Source of the DNA: Holophagales bacterium | GTDB lineage: Bacteria; Acidobacteriota; Thermoanaerobaculia; UBA5066 | Length of the DNA stretch: 64,000 nt | Assembly (NCBI GenBank): GCA_016714815.1 | Contig: JADKBZ010000012.1 | Span: 124,001 to 188,000 of the forward strand | Direction: 5' to 3' | Part shown: positions 34,453 to 44,119 of the stretch, piece after piece | Layout: each line of letters opens with the position of its first letter | How positions within the stretch are numbered: position 1 is the stretch's first letter | The notes under the pieces: generated by a model | Database searches by the model: none | Told to the model about the DNA's origin: nothing | The model's input: only the letters and a program-made list of their open reading frames with translations | Program-made: the position numbers and the translations under genes

Positions 34453-36942
34453 TCAACGGGCCAGGCCGAGCTCCACGGAACGGGAAAAGAGCGGCGGACC
34501 GTCGATCAGGCGGGCGTCGAAACGGACGAACTCGCCCTTCACGGTTCCCGCCCAGAGCGAGCCGTCGGGAAGAAGCGTCGCCGTCTGGAGTCCCGCGCCC
34601 GTCCCCCGCCTCGACCAGACGCGGTACGAAAGGGTTCTTCGGCCTGTCGCGTCGGGGAGGAGCGCCGAGAAGGCGTAGCGCGACACGCCGTCGAGACCCA
34701 CGACGAGGACCTCGTCCTTCCCCGGCACCGGCACGGCCCACATCACGTCGAGCCCGGACGCGTCGAGCGGATGCAGCGTGCCGGACGCGAGGTCGAAGAC
34801 GTGGAGGCCGGCAGGGAGGATTCCCGCCGCGACGACGAGCCCGAGGCGGGGCACTGCGGCGAAACGGTAGATCGAGCGGGACGCGACGGGGAACTCGCGC
34901 ACCCGCCACCTCCCATCACGCGAGGTCAGCTCGAGGAGACTCGAGTTCCACGTGCCCGCCAGGATTCGCCGGACGCCGGGGGCGGGCCAGACCGCGTGGA
35001 ACGAGACCGGCCGGCCGAGCAGCGCCTGGACGTCGATCTTCTCGAGAAGGTCGAGGGCGGGCCAGCTCCAGCGTCGAACCGTGCCATCCGACGACGAGGT
35101 GACGAGCTCCCGGCCCTTCTCTCCCTCGACGACCGCGAGATCGTTCACGAGGAAGTCGTGAGCCTTCGTCCGCGACCGGAGCTTCGGCCCACGGAGCCTC
35201 CACAGGGCCACCGTCTTGTCGTCCGACGACGAGGCGAGGAGGTCGCCGTCCCGCGCGAGAGACGTGAGTCCGTCCGTGTGGACGTCCTCGTGGCGGACGG
35301 AAAGGGTCCGGGTGTCGAACGACCAGAGGTGGCCGTCCCGCCCTCCCGTGAAGACCGTCTGCCCCTCTGCATCGTGCTCGGCGGCCCACAGGGCCCGGCC
35401 CCCGACCGGGACACGGACCGAGGGCGGGAATCCGGCGTAGGAAACGATCGCCAGCCTCTGCCTGCGAGGCACGAGCGTCAGGAGGAAGTCCGAGTCGAGG
35501 AAGAGCGCTCCTCCGGGTGAGGCCGGCGAAAGCAGTGCCACCGGCTCCGCGCCGTTGCGCCAGGCCGTGAGCCCCTCCTGCCCGGACGCGAGGAGGGTCG
35601 GGGCGTCGGAGACCCACGCGAGGCCGTAGGTCCAGCCGCGCCGCGGAAGCAGCCGGGGACCGGGCGAGCCGGTGATCGAGAAGACCGCGACCGAGTCGAA
35701 CGGGCCTCCCACGGCCACCTCTCCTCTCGCGTCGTCGACGGCGACAGCGAATACCTGCCGTTCCGCGAACGGGGCATCGAGGACGGCCGCTCCGTCCGGA
35801 AGCGACCAGGCCCGGACGGAGCGCCCGCCCCCCTGAGCGATGGCCAGGAGGCGCTCTCCCAGGTCGATCACCTCGCCCGGGACCAGCGGGACGCGCGCTC
35901 GCAGCCGCCGCGTCCACCCCTTCTCCGTCCGCTCGAGGAGGTCGAGCGCCTCCTCTCCCCTGATCACGAGAAAACGCCCGGAGCGCGAAGCGACGACGCG
36001 CCCCTCCGAAGGCTTCGACGCATCCGCGGGGAGGGCCCCGAGGTCGGTCTCTTCCGCTTTCGTCGGGTGACGGGCCACGACCCTCCCGCGGCGGACGACG
36101 AGGAGCCGGCCGCCTCCGAGCGGCGCGGCCGCCACCTCGTTCGGCGCGAGCGGTACACGCGACGCAGCGAGCGCCCCGTCCGCCGGGAGCAGGTAGAAAG
36201 CCGACGGCGCCGAAAGGACCACGGTCCCGTCGAAGGCTCCAAGGATCCGAAGGGCGTCTGGCGGCACGGCGATCTCTCGATCGAGCGCGAGAAGCGGCAA
36301 GGGTGTCGACGGGACGGCCCGACTCGCCGCCCCCCCCGCCGCCGGGCTTCTGAGGAGCATCGGGATGACGGCCGCCGCCACGAGCGCCGCCGCCGCGCAG
36401 ACGGCCAGGATGACCGCTGAAGGTCCCTTTCTCTTCTCGCCGCCTGCCCGGCGGCCGGCATCCGGCGCTCCGGGGTTCGTGTCGGAGGGCGTTCCGGCAC
36501 CGCCGTTCGTCGGCTCCGAGGCGGGGGCCGACAGGGAGAAGGCGCCAGGCTGCCCGGGGCTCGGAGCAACAGCAGGAGGCCCCCCGGGGCGGCCTGCCCG
36601 GTCCGGCCCGATCGGCGGGTCGGGGAGATTGAACCGATAGCCGATCCTCGGCACCGTCTCCACGTATCTGGAGGCTTCCGTTTCCCCGAGCGCCTTCCGA
36701 ACGAGGAAGACCGCCTGCGTGAGGGAGGCGTCCGTGACGATCGTGTCGGGCCAGATGGCGTCCAGGAGCTCCTCCCGGGAGACGGCCCTTCCGGCATGCC
36801 GAACGAGGTGAAAGAGGACGTCGAGGGCCTTTGGCGTTAGGGAAACAGGGACTCCATCCCTCAGGAGCAGGCGCGCCCGCCCATCGAGCCGGAACTCGCC
36901 GAACTCCCACAAACCACTGGCTTCAGGAGACTTGGCAGACAT
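34453..36942 (-). CDS. Winged-helix membrane regulator with beta-propeller sensor
   Basis: 829 residues from ATG 36942 (AGGA 8-10 bases upstream; an ATG at 36986 is possible but has no ribosome site). Residues 10-107 form an OmpR/CadC-type winged helix (LTPKALDVLFHLVRHAGRAVSREELLDAIWP, VETVPRIGYRF). A Pro/Gly-rich linker and one transmembrane helix (about 174-196) follow. The outer part is built of WD40-like propeller blades, clearest near GGRDGHLWSFD, ASSSDDKTVALWRL and TSSSDGTVRRWSW. It is probably a one-component membrane transcription factor sensing an envelope signal. It sits upstream of the toxin-immunity pair and divergent from two surface-protein genes, so either set may be its target. 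Confidence 0.83.
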   Translation of the reverse strand: MSAKSPEASGLWEFGEFRLDGRARLLLRDGVPVSLTPKALDVLFHLVRHAGRAVSREELLDAIWPDTIVTDASLTQAVFLVRKALGETEASRYVETVPRIGYRFNLPDPPIGPDRAGRPGGPPAVAPSPGQPGAFSLSAPASEPTNGGAGTPSDTNPGAPDAGRRAGGEKRKGPSAVILAVCAAAALVAAAVIPMLLRSPAAGGAASRAVPSTPLPLLALDREIAVPPDALRILGAFDGTVVLSAPSAFYLLPADGALAASRVPLAPNEVAAAPLGGGRLLVVRRGRVVARHPTKAEETDLGALPADASKPSEGRVVASRSGRFLVIRGEEALDLLERTEKGWTRRLRARVPLVPGEVIDLGERLLAIAQGGGRSVRAWSLPDGAAVLDAPFAERQVFAVAVDDARGEVAVGGPFDSVAVFSITGSPGPRLLPRRGWTYGLAWVSDAPTLLASGQEGLTAWRNGAEPVALLSPASPGGALFLDSDFLLTLVPRRQRLAIVSYAGFPPSVRVPVGGRALWAAEHDAEGQTVFTGGRDGHLWSFDTRTLSVRHEDVHTDGLTSLARDGDLLASSSDDKTVALWRLRGPKLRSRTKAHDFLVNDLAVVEGEKGRELVTSSSDGTVRRWSWPALDLLEKIDVQALLGRPVSFHAVWPAPGVRRILAGTWNSSLLELTSRDGRWRVREFPVASRSIYRFAAVPRLGLVVAAGILPAGLHVFDLASGTLHPLDASGLDVMWAVPVPGKDEVLVVGLDGVSRYAFSALLPDATGRRTLSYRVWSRRGTGAGLQTATLLPDGSLWAGTVKGEFVRFDARLIDGPPLFSRSVELGLAR

Positions 36943-37027
36943 CACGGAATCCTGTGAGGGAATCGTAGCCGAAAAATGAGACGCCATTGAGGAACTCGCC
37001 CGGGCCCGGACCGTAGGTTGGGGCACC

Positions 37028-38299
37028 ATGAGACAGCACCTCAGAACGCGACCGCCCCTCCTCGGCACGGCCCTCGTGGGAGCGGCCCTTTCCGCCGCTC
37101 TCCCTTCGGCCGCGGCCAACATCCTCAACAACGGGAGCTTCGGATCGGGACTCGGAGGATGGGCGGCGACCCCCTCCGTCGAATGGGTCCCGGAGGGTGC
37201 CGCCGGCCCCGGGTCAGGCTCCGCTCGGATTCGCGGCAATCCCGGAATCGTCGGCGCCCTGAGGCTCTCCCAGTGCGCCGCCGTGACGCCGGGCACCGAC
37301 TACGACCTCGGCGCCTCGACGCTTCTCCCTTCCTCCCCCGAGGCGGAGGGCGGCGTCTCCTTCCAGGTCGTCTGGCACTCCTGGCCCGGCTGCGAGGGGG
37401 CGACGCTCGGCCTCTCCCCCACCCTCGATTTTGCCTACGTGGCCCCGGCGGACTGGACGCGCCGGAGCCTCGAGCGCCTCCGCGCGCCTTCCGGGGCGGC
37501 GAGCGCCTCGGTCCGCGTCATCTCCTGGGCCTCGGGGCCGGAACTCGCATTCAACGCGTTCGTCGACGAGGTGGACCTCTCCCCCTCGCAGAGGTTCGTC
37601 ACGCTCACGGTACCGACCGCGGCCTCCGTCGACGGGGCGCGCGGCGAGCGCTTCCGGACGACCCTCGTCCTGACGAACCCCGCCCCCACCACCCGGCGCA
37701 TCGACGTCGCCCTCCGCTGCCGGGCGGACCAGCCCTGCTCCACAGCGGCGGTGAGCCTGCTCTTCGCGCCGCGGGAGACGCGCGTCTTCGCCGATGCACT
37801 CCTCGAGATCTTCGGAAAGCAGAGCGGCGCCGGCGCGCTCGAGGTGACCTACGAGGCGACACCAGGTCCGATCGTCGTTTCGGCGCGGGCCGCGACCGTC
37901 CACGCGGAGAGACCCGGCAACGGGATGGCCCTCCCCGTCCTTCCGACCTCGGCAGCGCGGGTGACCGCGACGTTCGTCGGCCTTTCCGACGGGCGCGCCG
38001 GCGACGGCGGGACGCGCGTGAACGGCGGCGTCTACAACCCGTCCACGACCACCGTTCTCGTCGGCTTCGCCGTCCACGCCGAGAGCGGCGAGGCGCTCAA
38101 CACGGTCTTCCAGATGGTCGGCCCGGGCGCGTGGACCCAGATCAACGACCTCTTCTCGCAGGCAGGCGCCGGCCCCGCCCGACCCGGCTCCTTCGTGACG
38201 TTCGCCTCCGAGGGCCCCGTCTTCCCCTTCCTCATCTCCATCGACAACCGCTCGGGCGATTCCGTCTATCTCGAGCCCAGGGAGAGCTTCCAGCCATGA
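37028..38299 (+). CDS. Exported two-domain protein, first of a tandem pair
   Basis: 423 residues. A signal peptide ends near PSAAA (residue 30). An N-terminal carbohydrate-binding-module-like beta-sandwich covers about 31-190 (NILNNGSFGSGLGGW opening). A second beta-rich domain covers about 195-423, opening with VPTAASVDGARGERFRTTLVLTNPAP and ending FPFLISIDNRSGDSVYL. No catalytic motif is visible. A paralogue follows immediately with a 4-base overlap (ATGA). The role is probably surface or periplasmic binding; the ligand is unknown. Confidence 0.75.
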   Translation: MRQHLRTRPPLLGTALVGAALSAALPSAAANILNNGSFGSGLGGWAATPSVEWVPEGAAGPGSGSARIRGNPGIVGALRLSQCAAVTPGTDYDLGASTLLPSSPEAEGGVSFQVVWHSWPGCEGATLGLSPTLDFAYVAPADWTRRSLERLRAPSGAASASVRVISWASGPELAFNAFVDEVDLSPSQRFVTLTVPTAASVDGARGERFRTTLVLTNPAPTTRRIDVALRCRADQPCSTAAVSLLFAPRETRVFADALLEIFGKQSGAGALEVTYEATPGPIVVSARAATVHAERPGNGMALPVLPTSAARVTATFVGLSDGRAGDGGTRVNGGVYNPSTTTVLVGFAVHAESGEALNTVFQMVGPGAWTQINDLFSQAGAGPARPGSFVTFASEGPVFPFLISIDNRSGDSVYLEPRESFQP

Positions 38300-39550
38300 G
38301 ACCTTTCGCAGCTTCGATGACCATCCTGTCCGGCCTCCTCGCGTCGGCCCTCTCGGCCCACGCGGTCCGGGCCGAAAACCTCCTCGTCAACGGCGATTTC
38401 CGCGAGAACACCTCCTCGTGGTCGCGCCTCGATCTCGTTTCCTACAGCGCGGGCGGCGCCGCGAGCCCCGGCTCGGCCCGAATCACGCTCCCGAATCGAC
38501 CGGAAGGAAGCGACGCGATGCTCCAGTGCGTCGCCGTCGAGGGCTACCGGCTCTACGACCTCTCGGCTGCCGCCCGTCTGCCGGAGTGGCCCGGTCACTC
38601 CGGCGGTGTCTCCGTTCGCCTTCAGTGGCACGCGGACCCGGGCTGCCAGGGGCCGACTCTTCGCGGCGCCCCGTCGCTCGACTTCTCCTACACCGCGCCC
38701 GCCGCGTGGCAGGTGAAGGAGCGGCGCCGGATCCCGGCACCCCAGGCCGCCGTCAGCGCGCTCGTCGTCGTCGTCGCCCGTTCCGCGGGAGAAGAGCCCT
38801 ACCCGATCTTCGTCGACGACGTCGTCCTGCGCCGCTCGGTCGAGGACGAGGACCTCTTCATCCCGACTGCCGCGTCCGTCCGCGGCGCGAAGGGCGAGCG
38901 CTTCGAGACCGATCTCTGGGTCCACAACCCGGCCCCCGCCGAGAGGATGTTCACGCTCCGCTTCTGGCGGGACGGCCGCGCGACGACCCCTGTCGTCCTG
39001 CGGGTCGGCGCCGAAACAGACGCGCCACCTTCCCGACGTCCTCTCGACGATGCTGGGTCAGCGCGATGCCGCGGGCACACTCCAGTTCTCCTACGACCTC
39101 CGTGGCGGGCCGATGTTCGTCTCCTCGCGCGTCGTCACGGTGAACCCCGAGAGCCCCGGCAACGGCACGGGCATCCCGGCGATGCGCCGGGACGAGGCGA
39201 GGACGAGCGCCGTCTTCCCCGGCCTCTCCGGAGCGCGGGACGATGCCTCCGGTCCGTTCCGGGTCAATGCCGGTGCCTTCAACCCCCACGCCGCCCCTGT
39301 GGAAGCCGTCTTCTGGCTGTACGACGGCGACGGCACCGAGCTCGGCACCTTCGTTCGCACCCTCGAGCCCGGCACCTGGCTCCAGGTGAACGACGTCTAC
39401 CGGGAGGTGGGCGCGGAGGGCATCTCGACCGAGGGGGCTTCGCTCACCTTCTTCGCGCGCCTGCCCGTCTTCCCGTTCGTCATCGCCGTCGACAATCGCT
39501 CCGGCGACGGCACCTTCATCGCGGCTCGGGACGTTCCGATCCTGCCCTGA
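38296..39550 (+). CDS. Exported two-domain protein, second of the pair (frameshifted)
   Basis: About 417 residues if repaired. A signal peptide (MRPFAASMTILSGLLASALSAHAVRA) is followed by the same CBM-like domain (NLLVNGDFRENTSSW) and second domain (IPTAASVRGAKGERFETDLWVHNPAP ... FPFVIAVDNRSGDGTF) as its neighbour. The frame breaks at about 39013: after VLRVGA, one base must be skipped to continue KQTRHLPDVLSTMLGQ, which aligns with the first paralogue. This could be a sequencing error or a true disruption. The ATG overlaps the upstream stop. Confidence 0.72.
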
Positions 39551-39637
39551 TCCTGGCAGGCCGGACGGGAGTCCGACCCTCCCGCCGGCTTGACAGGCGT
39601 TGCTTCCCGCCCGATCGTGCCATCGAGCCCGCAGCAG

Positions 39638-39913
39638 ATGACCGACCCCTCCACCCGCGCCTCCACCCGCCTCCTCGAGATCCTTGCGGCGAAGATCGCC
39701 GCGGAGACCGGTGTCGGAGAGGACCTCGGTCGCGAGCTGGCCGCCTCGGCCCTTTCGTCGCAAACCGTCGACGAGGACGCCCCCATCGTCCTCTTCGACG
39801 CCGACGGCCGCGAAGCGGCTCGCATCCCCTTCGCGCTCCTCGAAGAGGCCTTCGACGAGCTCGACGACGAGGAAGACGGAGAGACGGGACAGGAGTCGGG
39901 TTCCAGATCGTGA
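39638..39913 (+). CDS. Small acidic protein of unknown function
   Basis: 91 residues starting MTDPSTRASTRLLEILAAKIAAE and ending in an Asp/Glu-rich stretch (ELDDEEDGE). The middle (PIVLFDADGREAARIPFALLEEAFDEL) looks like a compact alpha/beta unit. I do not recognise the family. A TTG 48 bases upstream is an alternative start. It follows the exported pair by about 90 bases on the same strand. Confidence 0.5.
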   Translation: MTDPSTRASTRLLEILAAKIAAETGVGEDLGRELAASALSSQTVDEDAPIVLFDADGREAARIPFALLEEAFDELDDEEDGETGQESGSRS

Positions 39914-39979
39914 ATTGCAGTTCAACAATACACGACTAAAGACCTGACCCCGGGTTCTTGACCCCGGATTCTCGGCTCC

Positions 39980-40168
39980 CCCCGGCGGCCAGGGTTCCCG
40001 TTCGCTCCGCGCTCGCGAAGCGAGCTGCCTCACCGCGCGGAGGGGCCGAGGGGGAAAGCGGGAGGCGGTTCGCGCCTCCCCCGATCAACTGCCGACCGGG
40101 GGACCCCGGCGGCCCGGGTTCCCGTTCGCTCCGCGCTCGCGAAGCGAGCTGCCTCACCGCGCGGAGGG
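39980..40168. repeat. Two direct copies of a 65-base repeat, 124 bases apart
   Basis: Bases 39980-40044 and 40104-40168 are almost identical (one mismatch, A versus C, seen near the start). Each copy contains the inverted repeat GCTCGCGAAGCGAGC. The 297-base gap between 39913 and 40211 holds only this repeat, a preceding stretch with CTGACCCCGG and TTGACCCCGG, and the hairpin at 40172-40205. No gene is seen in it. The repeat may be a dispersed intergenic element of the REP kind. Confidence 0.75.
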
Positions 40169-40171
40169 GGC

Positions 40172-40205
40172 ACGGGGGGAACCCGGCGGCCCGGGTTCCC
40201 CCCGT
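40172..40205 (-). terminator. Perfect 15-bp hairpin downstream of glnA
   Basis: ACGGGGGGAACCCGG, a CGGC loop, and the exact complement lie 5 bases beyond the glnA stop. The stem is very stable but has no U tract after it. It may stop transcription or protect the glnA mRNA 3' end. Its core GGCGGCCCGGGTTCCC is also the first part of the direct repeats beside it. Confidence 0.65.
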
Positions 40206-40210
40206 ACATA

Positions 40211-41551
40211 TCAGTACGCCTGCAGGTACTCGTCGACCTCCCACGGGTGAACCCGCGAGATGTACGTCGCCCACTCGGCCCGCTTGGCCTGGACGAAGTG
40301 CTCGTGGATGTGGTCCCCGAGCGCGTTCTTCACGACGTCGTCCTTCTCGAGGCAGTCGAGGGCCTCGGAGAGGTTCGCCGGGAGCTGCTCGATCTTCCGG
40401 CGCTTCTTCTCGCGCTCGGTCATCTCGAAGATGTTCTCGTTCACCGGCTCGCCGGCCTCGATCTTGTTCTTGATGCCGTCGAGCCCCGCCGCGAGCATCA
40501 CGGCGAAGGCCAGGTAGGGGTTGCAGGCCGGGTCCGGCATCCGGACCTCGCAGCGCGTCCCCATGCCACGCCGCGCGGGGATGCGGACCATCGGCGAGCG
40601 GTTGCGCTCCGACCAGGCGACGTTGATCGGCGCCTCGTAGCCCGGGACGAGCCGCTTGTAGGAATTGACGAGCGGGTTCGTCACCGCCGCGATCGCCTTC
40701 GCGTGCTTGAGGACGCCGCCGATGTAGTACATCGCGATCTTCGAGAGCTGGAAGGGGGCCTTCGGGTCGAAGAACGCGTTCTTCGGGCTCGCCGCGGTCC
40801 CCGTCATGAGCGACTGGTGAACGTGCATCCCCGAGCCGTTCACGCCGAAGATCGGCTTCGGCATGAAGGTGGCGTGGAGGCCGTGATCCATCGCGACCTT
40901 CTTGACGATCAGCTTGAAGGTCGTGACGTTGTCGGCCGTGGCGACCGCGTCGCCGTACTTGAAGTCGATCTCGTGCTGGCCGGGGGCGACCTCGTGGTGG
41001 GCCGCCTCGACCTCGAAGCCCATCGCCTCGAGGGCGACGACGATGTCGCGCCGGGCTTCCTCGCCGCGGTCGACCGGGGTGAGGTCGAAGTAGCCGCCCG
41101 AGTCGTGCGTGTCGACGATCGGATCGCCGTTGGCGTCCCGGCGGAACAGGAAGAACTCCGCCTCGGGGCCGGTCATCAGGGCGTAGCCGAGCTCCTTCGC
41201 CTTCTCCCTCTGCCTCTTCAGCGTCTGCCTCGGACAGCCGGCGAACGGCTGGCCGTCGGGGGTGATGACGTCACAGACGAGCCGGGCCACCTTCCCGTTC
41301 GTGTGCGACCACGGGAAGATCCGGAAGGTGTCGAGGTCGGGCACAAGGCCCATGTCCGACTCCTCGATCCGGGTGAACCCCTCGATCGACGAGCCGTCGA
41401 ACTGGATCTCGCCGGCCAGCGCCTTCTCGAACTGGGAACGCGGGACCTCGACGTTCTTGATGATCCCGAGAATGTCCGTGAACTGCAGGCGCAGGAACCG
41501 GACCCCCTCCTTGTCGCAGGTCTTCAGGATCTCGACGGCCTTCATTCCCAT
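40211..41551 (-). CDS. glnA: Glutamine synthetase type I
   Basis: 446 residues from ATG 41551, chosen because AAGGAG stands 7 bases upstream. The length and the sequence (EIQFDGSSIEGFTRIEESDMGL, PGQHEIDFKYGDA, VNSYKRLVPGYEAPINVAWSERNRSP) fit the GSI-alpha class. The C-terminus shows no adenylylation segment with the usual NLYDLP context, so control by GlnE is unlikely and feedback control is expected. It makes glutamine from glutamate, ammonia and ATP. Confidence 0.95.
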   Translation of the reverse strand: MGMKAVEILKTCDKEGVRFLRLQFTDILGIIKNVEVPRSQFEKALAGEIQFDGSSIEGFTRIEESDMGLVPDLDTFRIFPWSHTNGKVARLVCDVITPDGQPFAGCPRQTLKRQREKAKELGYALMTGPEAEFFLFRRDANGDPIVDTHDSGGYFDLTPVDRGEEARRDIVVALEAMGFEVEAAHHEVAPGQHEIDFKYGDAVATADNVTTFKLIVKKVAMDHGLHATFMPKPIFGVNGSGMHVHQSLMTGTAASPKNAFFDPKAPFQLSKIAMYYIGGVLKHAKAIAAVTNPLVNSYKRLVPGYEAPINVAWSERNRSPMVRIPARRGMGTRCEVRMPDPACNPYLAFAVMLAAGLDGIKNKIEAGEPVNENIFEMTEREKKRRKIEQLPANLSEALDCLEKDDVVKNALGDHIHEHFVQAKRAEWATYISRVHPWEVDEYLQAY

Positions 41552-41591
41552 GTCTTTCTCCTTCTTCCGGACGGAGCCGGAACGGCGCGGA

Positions 41592-41700
41592 ATTTGATGC
41601 ATGGCGGCAATTTCGTCAAGTAGATTCTAGGAATCGTCCGGAAAATTGCCGGATTTCATCAAACAGGATATCTCTATCCGTTTTAAATGCCGGACCGTTC
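41592..41700. promoter_or_regulatory. Divergent control region between glnA and the HD-domain gene
   Basis: This is one of the few AT-rich stretches. For glnA, TTGACG (41619-41614, minus) and TCAAAT (41597-41592) are 16 bases apart. Two inverted repeats lie next to it: TCCGG-N7-CCGGA (about 41637-41653) and GGATA-TCTC-TATCC (41666-41679). For the plus strand TTGCCG and TATCTC are 17 bases apart but weak. The repeats could be operators. No sigma-54 pattern was found. Confidence 0.4.
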
Positions 41701-41723
41701 CGGGCCGGGGGATACTCCCGCCC

Positions 41724-42356
41724 ATGACCGCTCCGACCCGCCAGAACGCCTGGGCCCTCCTGACGGAATTCACCGCTTCGCAGGCGCTTCGCCGCCACGC
41801 CCTCGCCGTGGAGGCCTCCATGCGCCACCTCGCCCGCGCGTCCGGCGCGACGGACGAGGCGGAGGTGGAGCGCTGGGGTCTCGTCGGCCTCCTCCACGAC
41901 TTCGACTACGAGAGGTACCCCACCGAGGCGGACCACGTCTTCCGGGGGATGGAGATCCTCCGGGAACGGTCCTGGCCCGAAGAGCTGATCCGGGCGATCG
42001 GCGCCCACGCCTTCTACACCGGCATCCCGCGCGAGACGCCAATGGAGAAGGCGATCCTGGCGGCCGACGAGCTGACAGGCTTCGTCGGAGCCTGCGCCCT
42101 CGTCCGGCCGTCGAAGAAGGTCTCCGAGGTTCCGGTCGAGTCGGTCCTGAAACGTCTGAAGGAAAAGGCCTTCGCCCAGAAGGTCGACCGGGAGTACGTG
42201 AGACGGGGCGCGGAGGAGTGGGGCCGGCCCCTGCCGGAGCTCGTCGCCCTGATCCTCGCCTCCCAGGTGCCGATCGCCGCCGCCCTCGGCCTCGACGGCG
42301 CCCCGGCCGCGGACCTGCCGGACGTCCCCTGCCCGCCTCCCCCCGCCGCGCCGTGA
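41724..42356 (+). CDS. HD-domain hydrolase
   Basis: 210 residues from ATG 41724. An HDIG-type metal site is visible: RRHALAVEASM and GLVGLLHDFDYERYP, then RAIGAHAFYTGIP and AADELTGFVGACALVRPSKKV. Proteins of this class are found across bacteria and are thought to be metal-dependent phosphohydrolases; the substrate is unknown. There is a Pro-rich C-terminus. An upstream in-frame ATG at 41646 would add 26 unconserved residues and is rejected. Confidence 0.8.
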   Translation: MTAPTRQNAWALLTEFTASQALRRHALAVEASMRHLARASGATDEAEVERWGLVGLLHDFDYERYPTEADHVFRGMEILRERSWPEELIRAIGAHAFYTGIPRETPMEKAILAADELTGFVGACALVRPSKKVSEVPVESVLKRLKEKAFAQKVDREYVRRGAEEWGRPLPELVALILASQVPIAAALGLDGAPAADLPDVPCPPPPAAP

Positions 42357-42388
42357 CGGCCGGCCTCGCTGGGCGCCCTCCCTCCGCC

Positions 42389-42558
<170 letters not shown>

Positions 42559-42676
42559 CGGGAGCCGACCGGGGCCCCTCTTCTCCCCTGGGGGCCGGCG
42601 GGCGCGGGCCGGGGGCGGGGGGCGCGGGCGCCTCCCGTCTCGACGCGCGATGCCTCGCGGGCCGATACTCCGCCAG

Positions 42677-44080
42677 ATGCGCGCCCTACTCATCGAGAAC
42701 GCCCTCGTCGCCGGGATGCGCTCGGCCGACGACCTCCACCCTGCCGGCGCCGTCTGGGCCGTGGACGGGGTCATCCAGGCCCTCGGCCGGGAGGCCCGCT
42801 CCGCCGCCGCGAACGCCTTCTCCCGCGGCGAGGCCGTGGAGACGGTCGACGCCGAGGGGCTCTGGCTCTTCCCCGGGTTCGTCCAGACGCACATCCACCT
42901 CTGCCAGACGCTCCTGCGCAACGGCCCCGACGACCTGCAGCTCCTTCCGTGGCTGAGAACGCACGTCTGGCCCGGCGAGGCCGCCCACGACGAGGAGACG
43001 CTCTTCCTCTCCGCACGCCTCGGCCTCGCGGAGCTGGCGGCCGGCGGAACGACCGCGATCCTGGACATGGGAACCGTGCGGCACACCGACGCCATCTTTC
43101 GGGCGGCCGAGGCGTCGGGCCTCCGGGTGACGAGCGGGAACGCCCTGATGGACGACCCGTCGACGAACCCGCCCGAGCTCTTCGCGGAGACGGAGGACGC
43201 CCTCGCGGAAGGGGAGCGGCTCCTGGCCCGCTGGCACGGCGGCGCGGGAGGGCGGCTCCGCTTCGCCTGGTGCCCGCGGTTCGCGGTCTCCTGCACGGAC
43301 CGGATCCTCCGGGAAGCCGCCTCCCGGGCCCGCGCGCAGGGCGTCCTCGTCCACACGCACGCCTCCGAGAACCACGACGAGATCGACCTCGTGAAGGCGC
43401 GCAGCGGCCGCGCGAACATCGAGCACCTTCGCGACCTCGGGATCGGCGGCCCCACGACGGTCCTGGCCCACGTCATCCACACGAACGAAGCAGAGCGGCG
43501 CCTCCTCGCCGCCGACGGGACCGCCGTCGCCCACTGCCCCTCCTCGAACCTGAAGCTCGCCTCCGGCATCTGCCCCGTCCCCGACTACCTCTCCCGCGGG
43601 ATCCGCGTCACCCTCGGCGCCGACGGCGCCCCGTGCAACGACCGGCTGGACCCCTTCTCGGAGATGCGGCACGCGGCGCTCCTCCAGAAGATCGCCGCCG
43701 GACCGGCCGCGCTGACCGCCTGGCAGGTCGTCCGGATGGCGACCGCCGAAGGGGCCGCGGCGCTCGGCCTCGGCGACGTCTGCGGGACGATCGAGGTCGG
43801 CAAGCGGGCCGACCTCGTCCTCCTCGACCCCTCCTCCGGCTTCGCGCGGCCCGTTTCCTGGCGTGACGACCCGTACGGCCCGGTCGTCTTCTCGTTCGAC
43901 CGCGGGAACGTCGTCGAGACGCGGGTCGACGGAGAGGTCGTGTTCCATCGCGACCGGCGTCCCGCCCGGGCGCTCGCCCCCACGGCCGGCGAGATCGAGG
44001 CCGCCGCCGGCCGCCTTCGCGAGCGGAAGACGGGGACCGGCCGCAGGGAAGCGGCCCTGCCACTTGAAGAGGGGACCTGA
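42677..44080 (+). CDS. Amidohydrolase of the MtaD/SsnA deaminase group
   Basis: 467 residues from ATG 42677 (MRALLIENALVAG). Metal ligands of subtype III amidohydrolases are present: QTHIHLCQTLLR (HxH), HTHASEN, HVIHTNEAE and the Asp in LGADGAPCNDRLDPFSEMR. This group deaminates adenosine-type or other purine compounds (5'-deoxyadenosine, methylthioadenosine, S-adenosylhomocysteine) or dechlorinates triazines. The GADGAPCN motif suits the deoxyadenosine/MTA side. The substrate cannot be fixed from sequence. The gene starts beyond the poly-G tract, so its promoter region is unreliable. Confidence 0.85.
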   Translation: MRALLIENALVAGMRSADDLHPAGAVWAVDGVIQALGREARSAAANAFSRGEAVETVDAEGLWLFPGFVQTHIHLCQTLLRNGPDDLQLLPWLRTHVWPGEAAHDEETLFLSARLGLAELAAGGTTAILDMGTVRHTDAIFRAAEASGLRVTSGNALMDDPSTNPPELFAETEDALAEGERLLARWHGGAGGRLRFAWCPRFAVSCTDRILREAASRARAQGVLVHTHASENHDEIDLVKARSGRANIEHLRDLGIGGPTTVLAHVIHTNEAERRLLAADGTAVAHCPSSNLKLASGICPVPDYLSRGIRVTLGADGAPCNDRLDPFSEMRHAALLQKIAAGPAALTAWQVVRMATAEGAAALGLGDVCGTIEVGKRADLVLLDPSSGFARPVSWRDDPYGPVVFSFDRGNVVETRVDGEVVFHRDRRPARALAPTAGEIEAAAGRLRERKTGTGRREAALPLEEGT

Positions 44081-44119
44081 CGGGGCCACACTTGCCGAAG
44101 GAACTCCTGGAGGTGAACG

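Noticed and set aside
39980..40205. CRISPR array
   Set aside because: There are only two long copies with a 59-base gap, no spacers and no cas gene. The unit length and internal palindrome do not fit.
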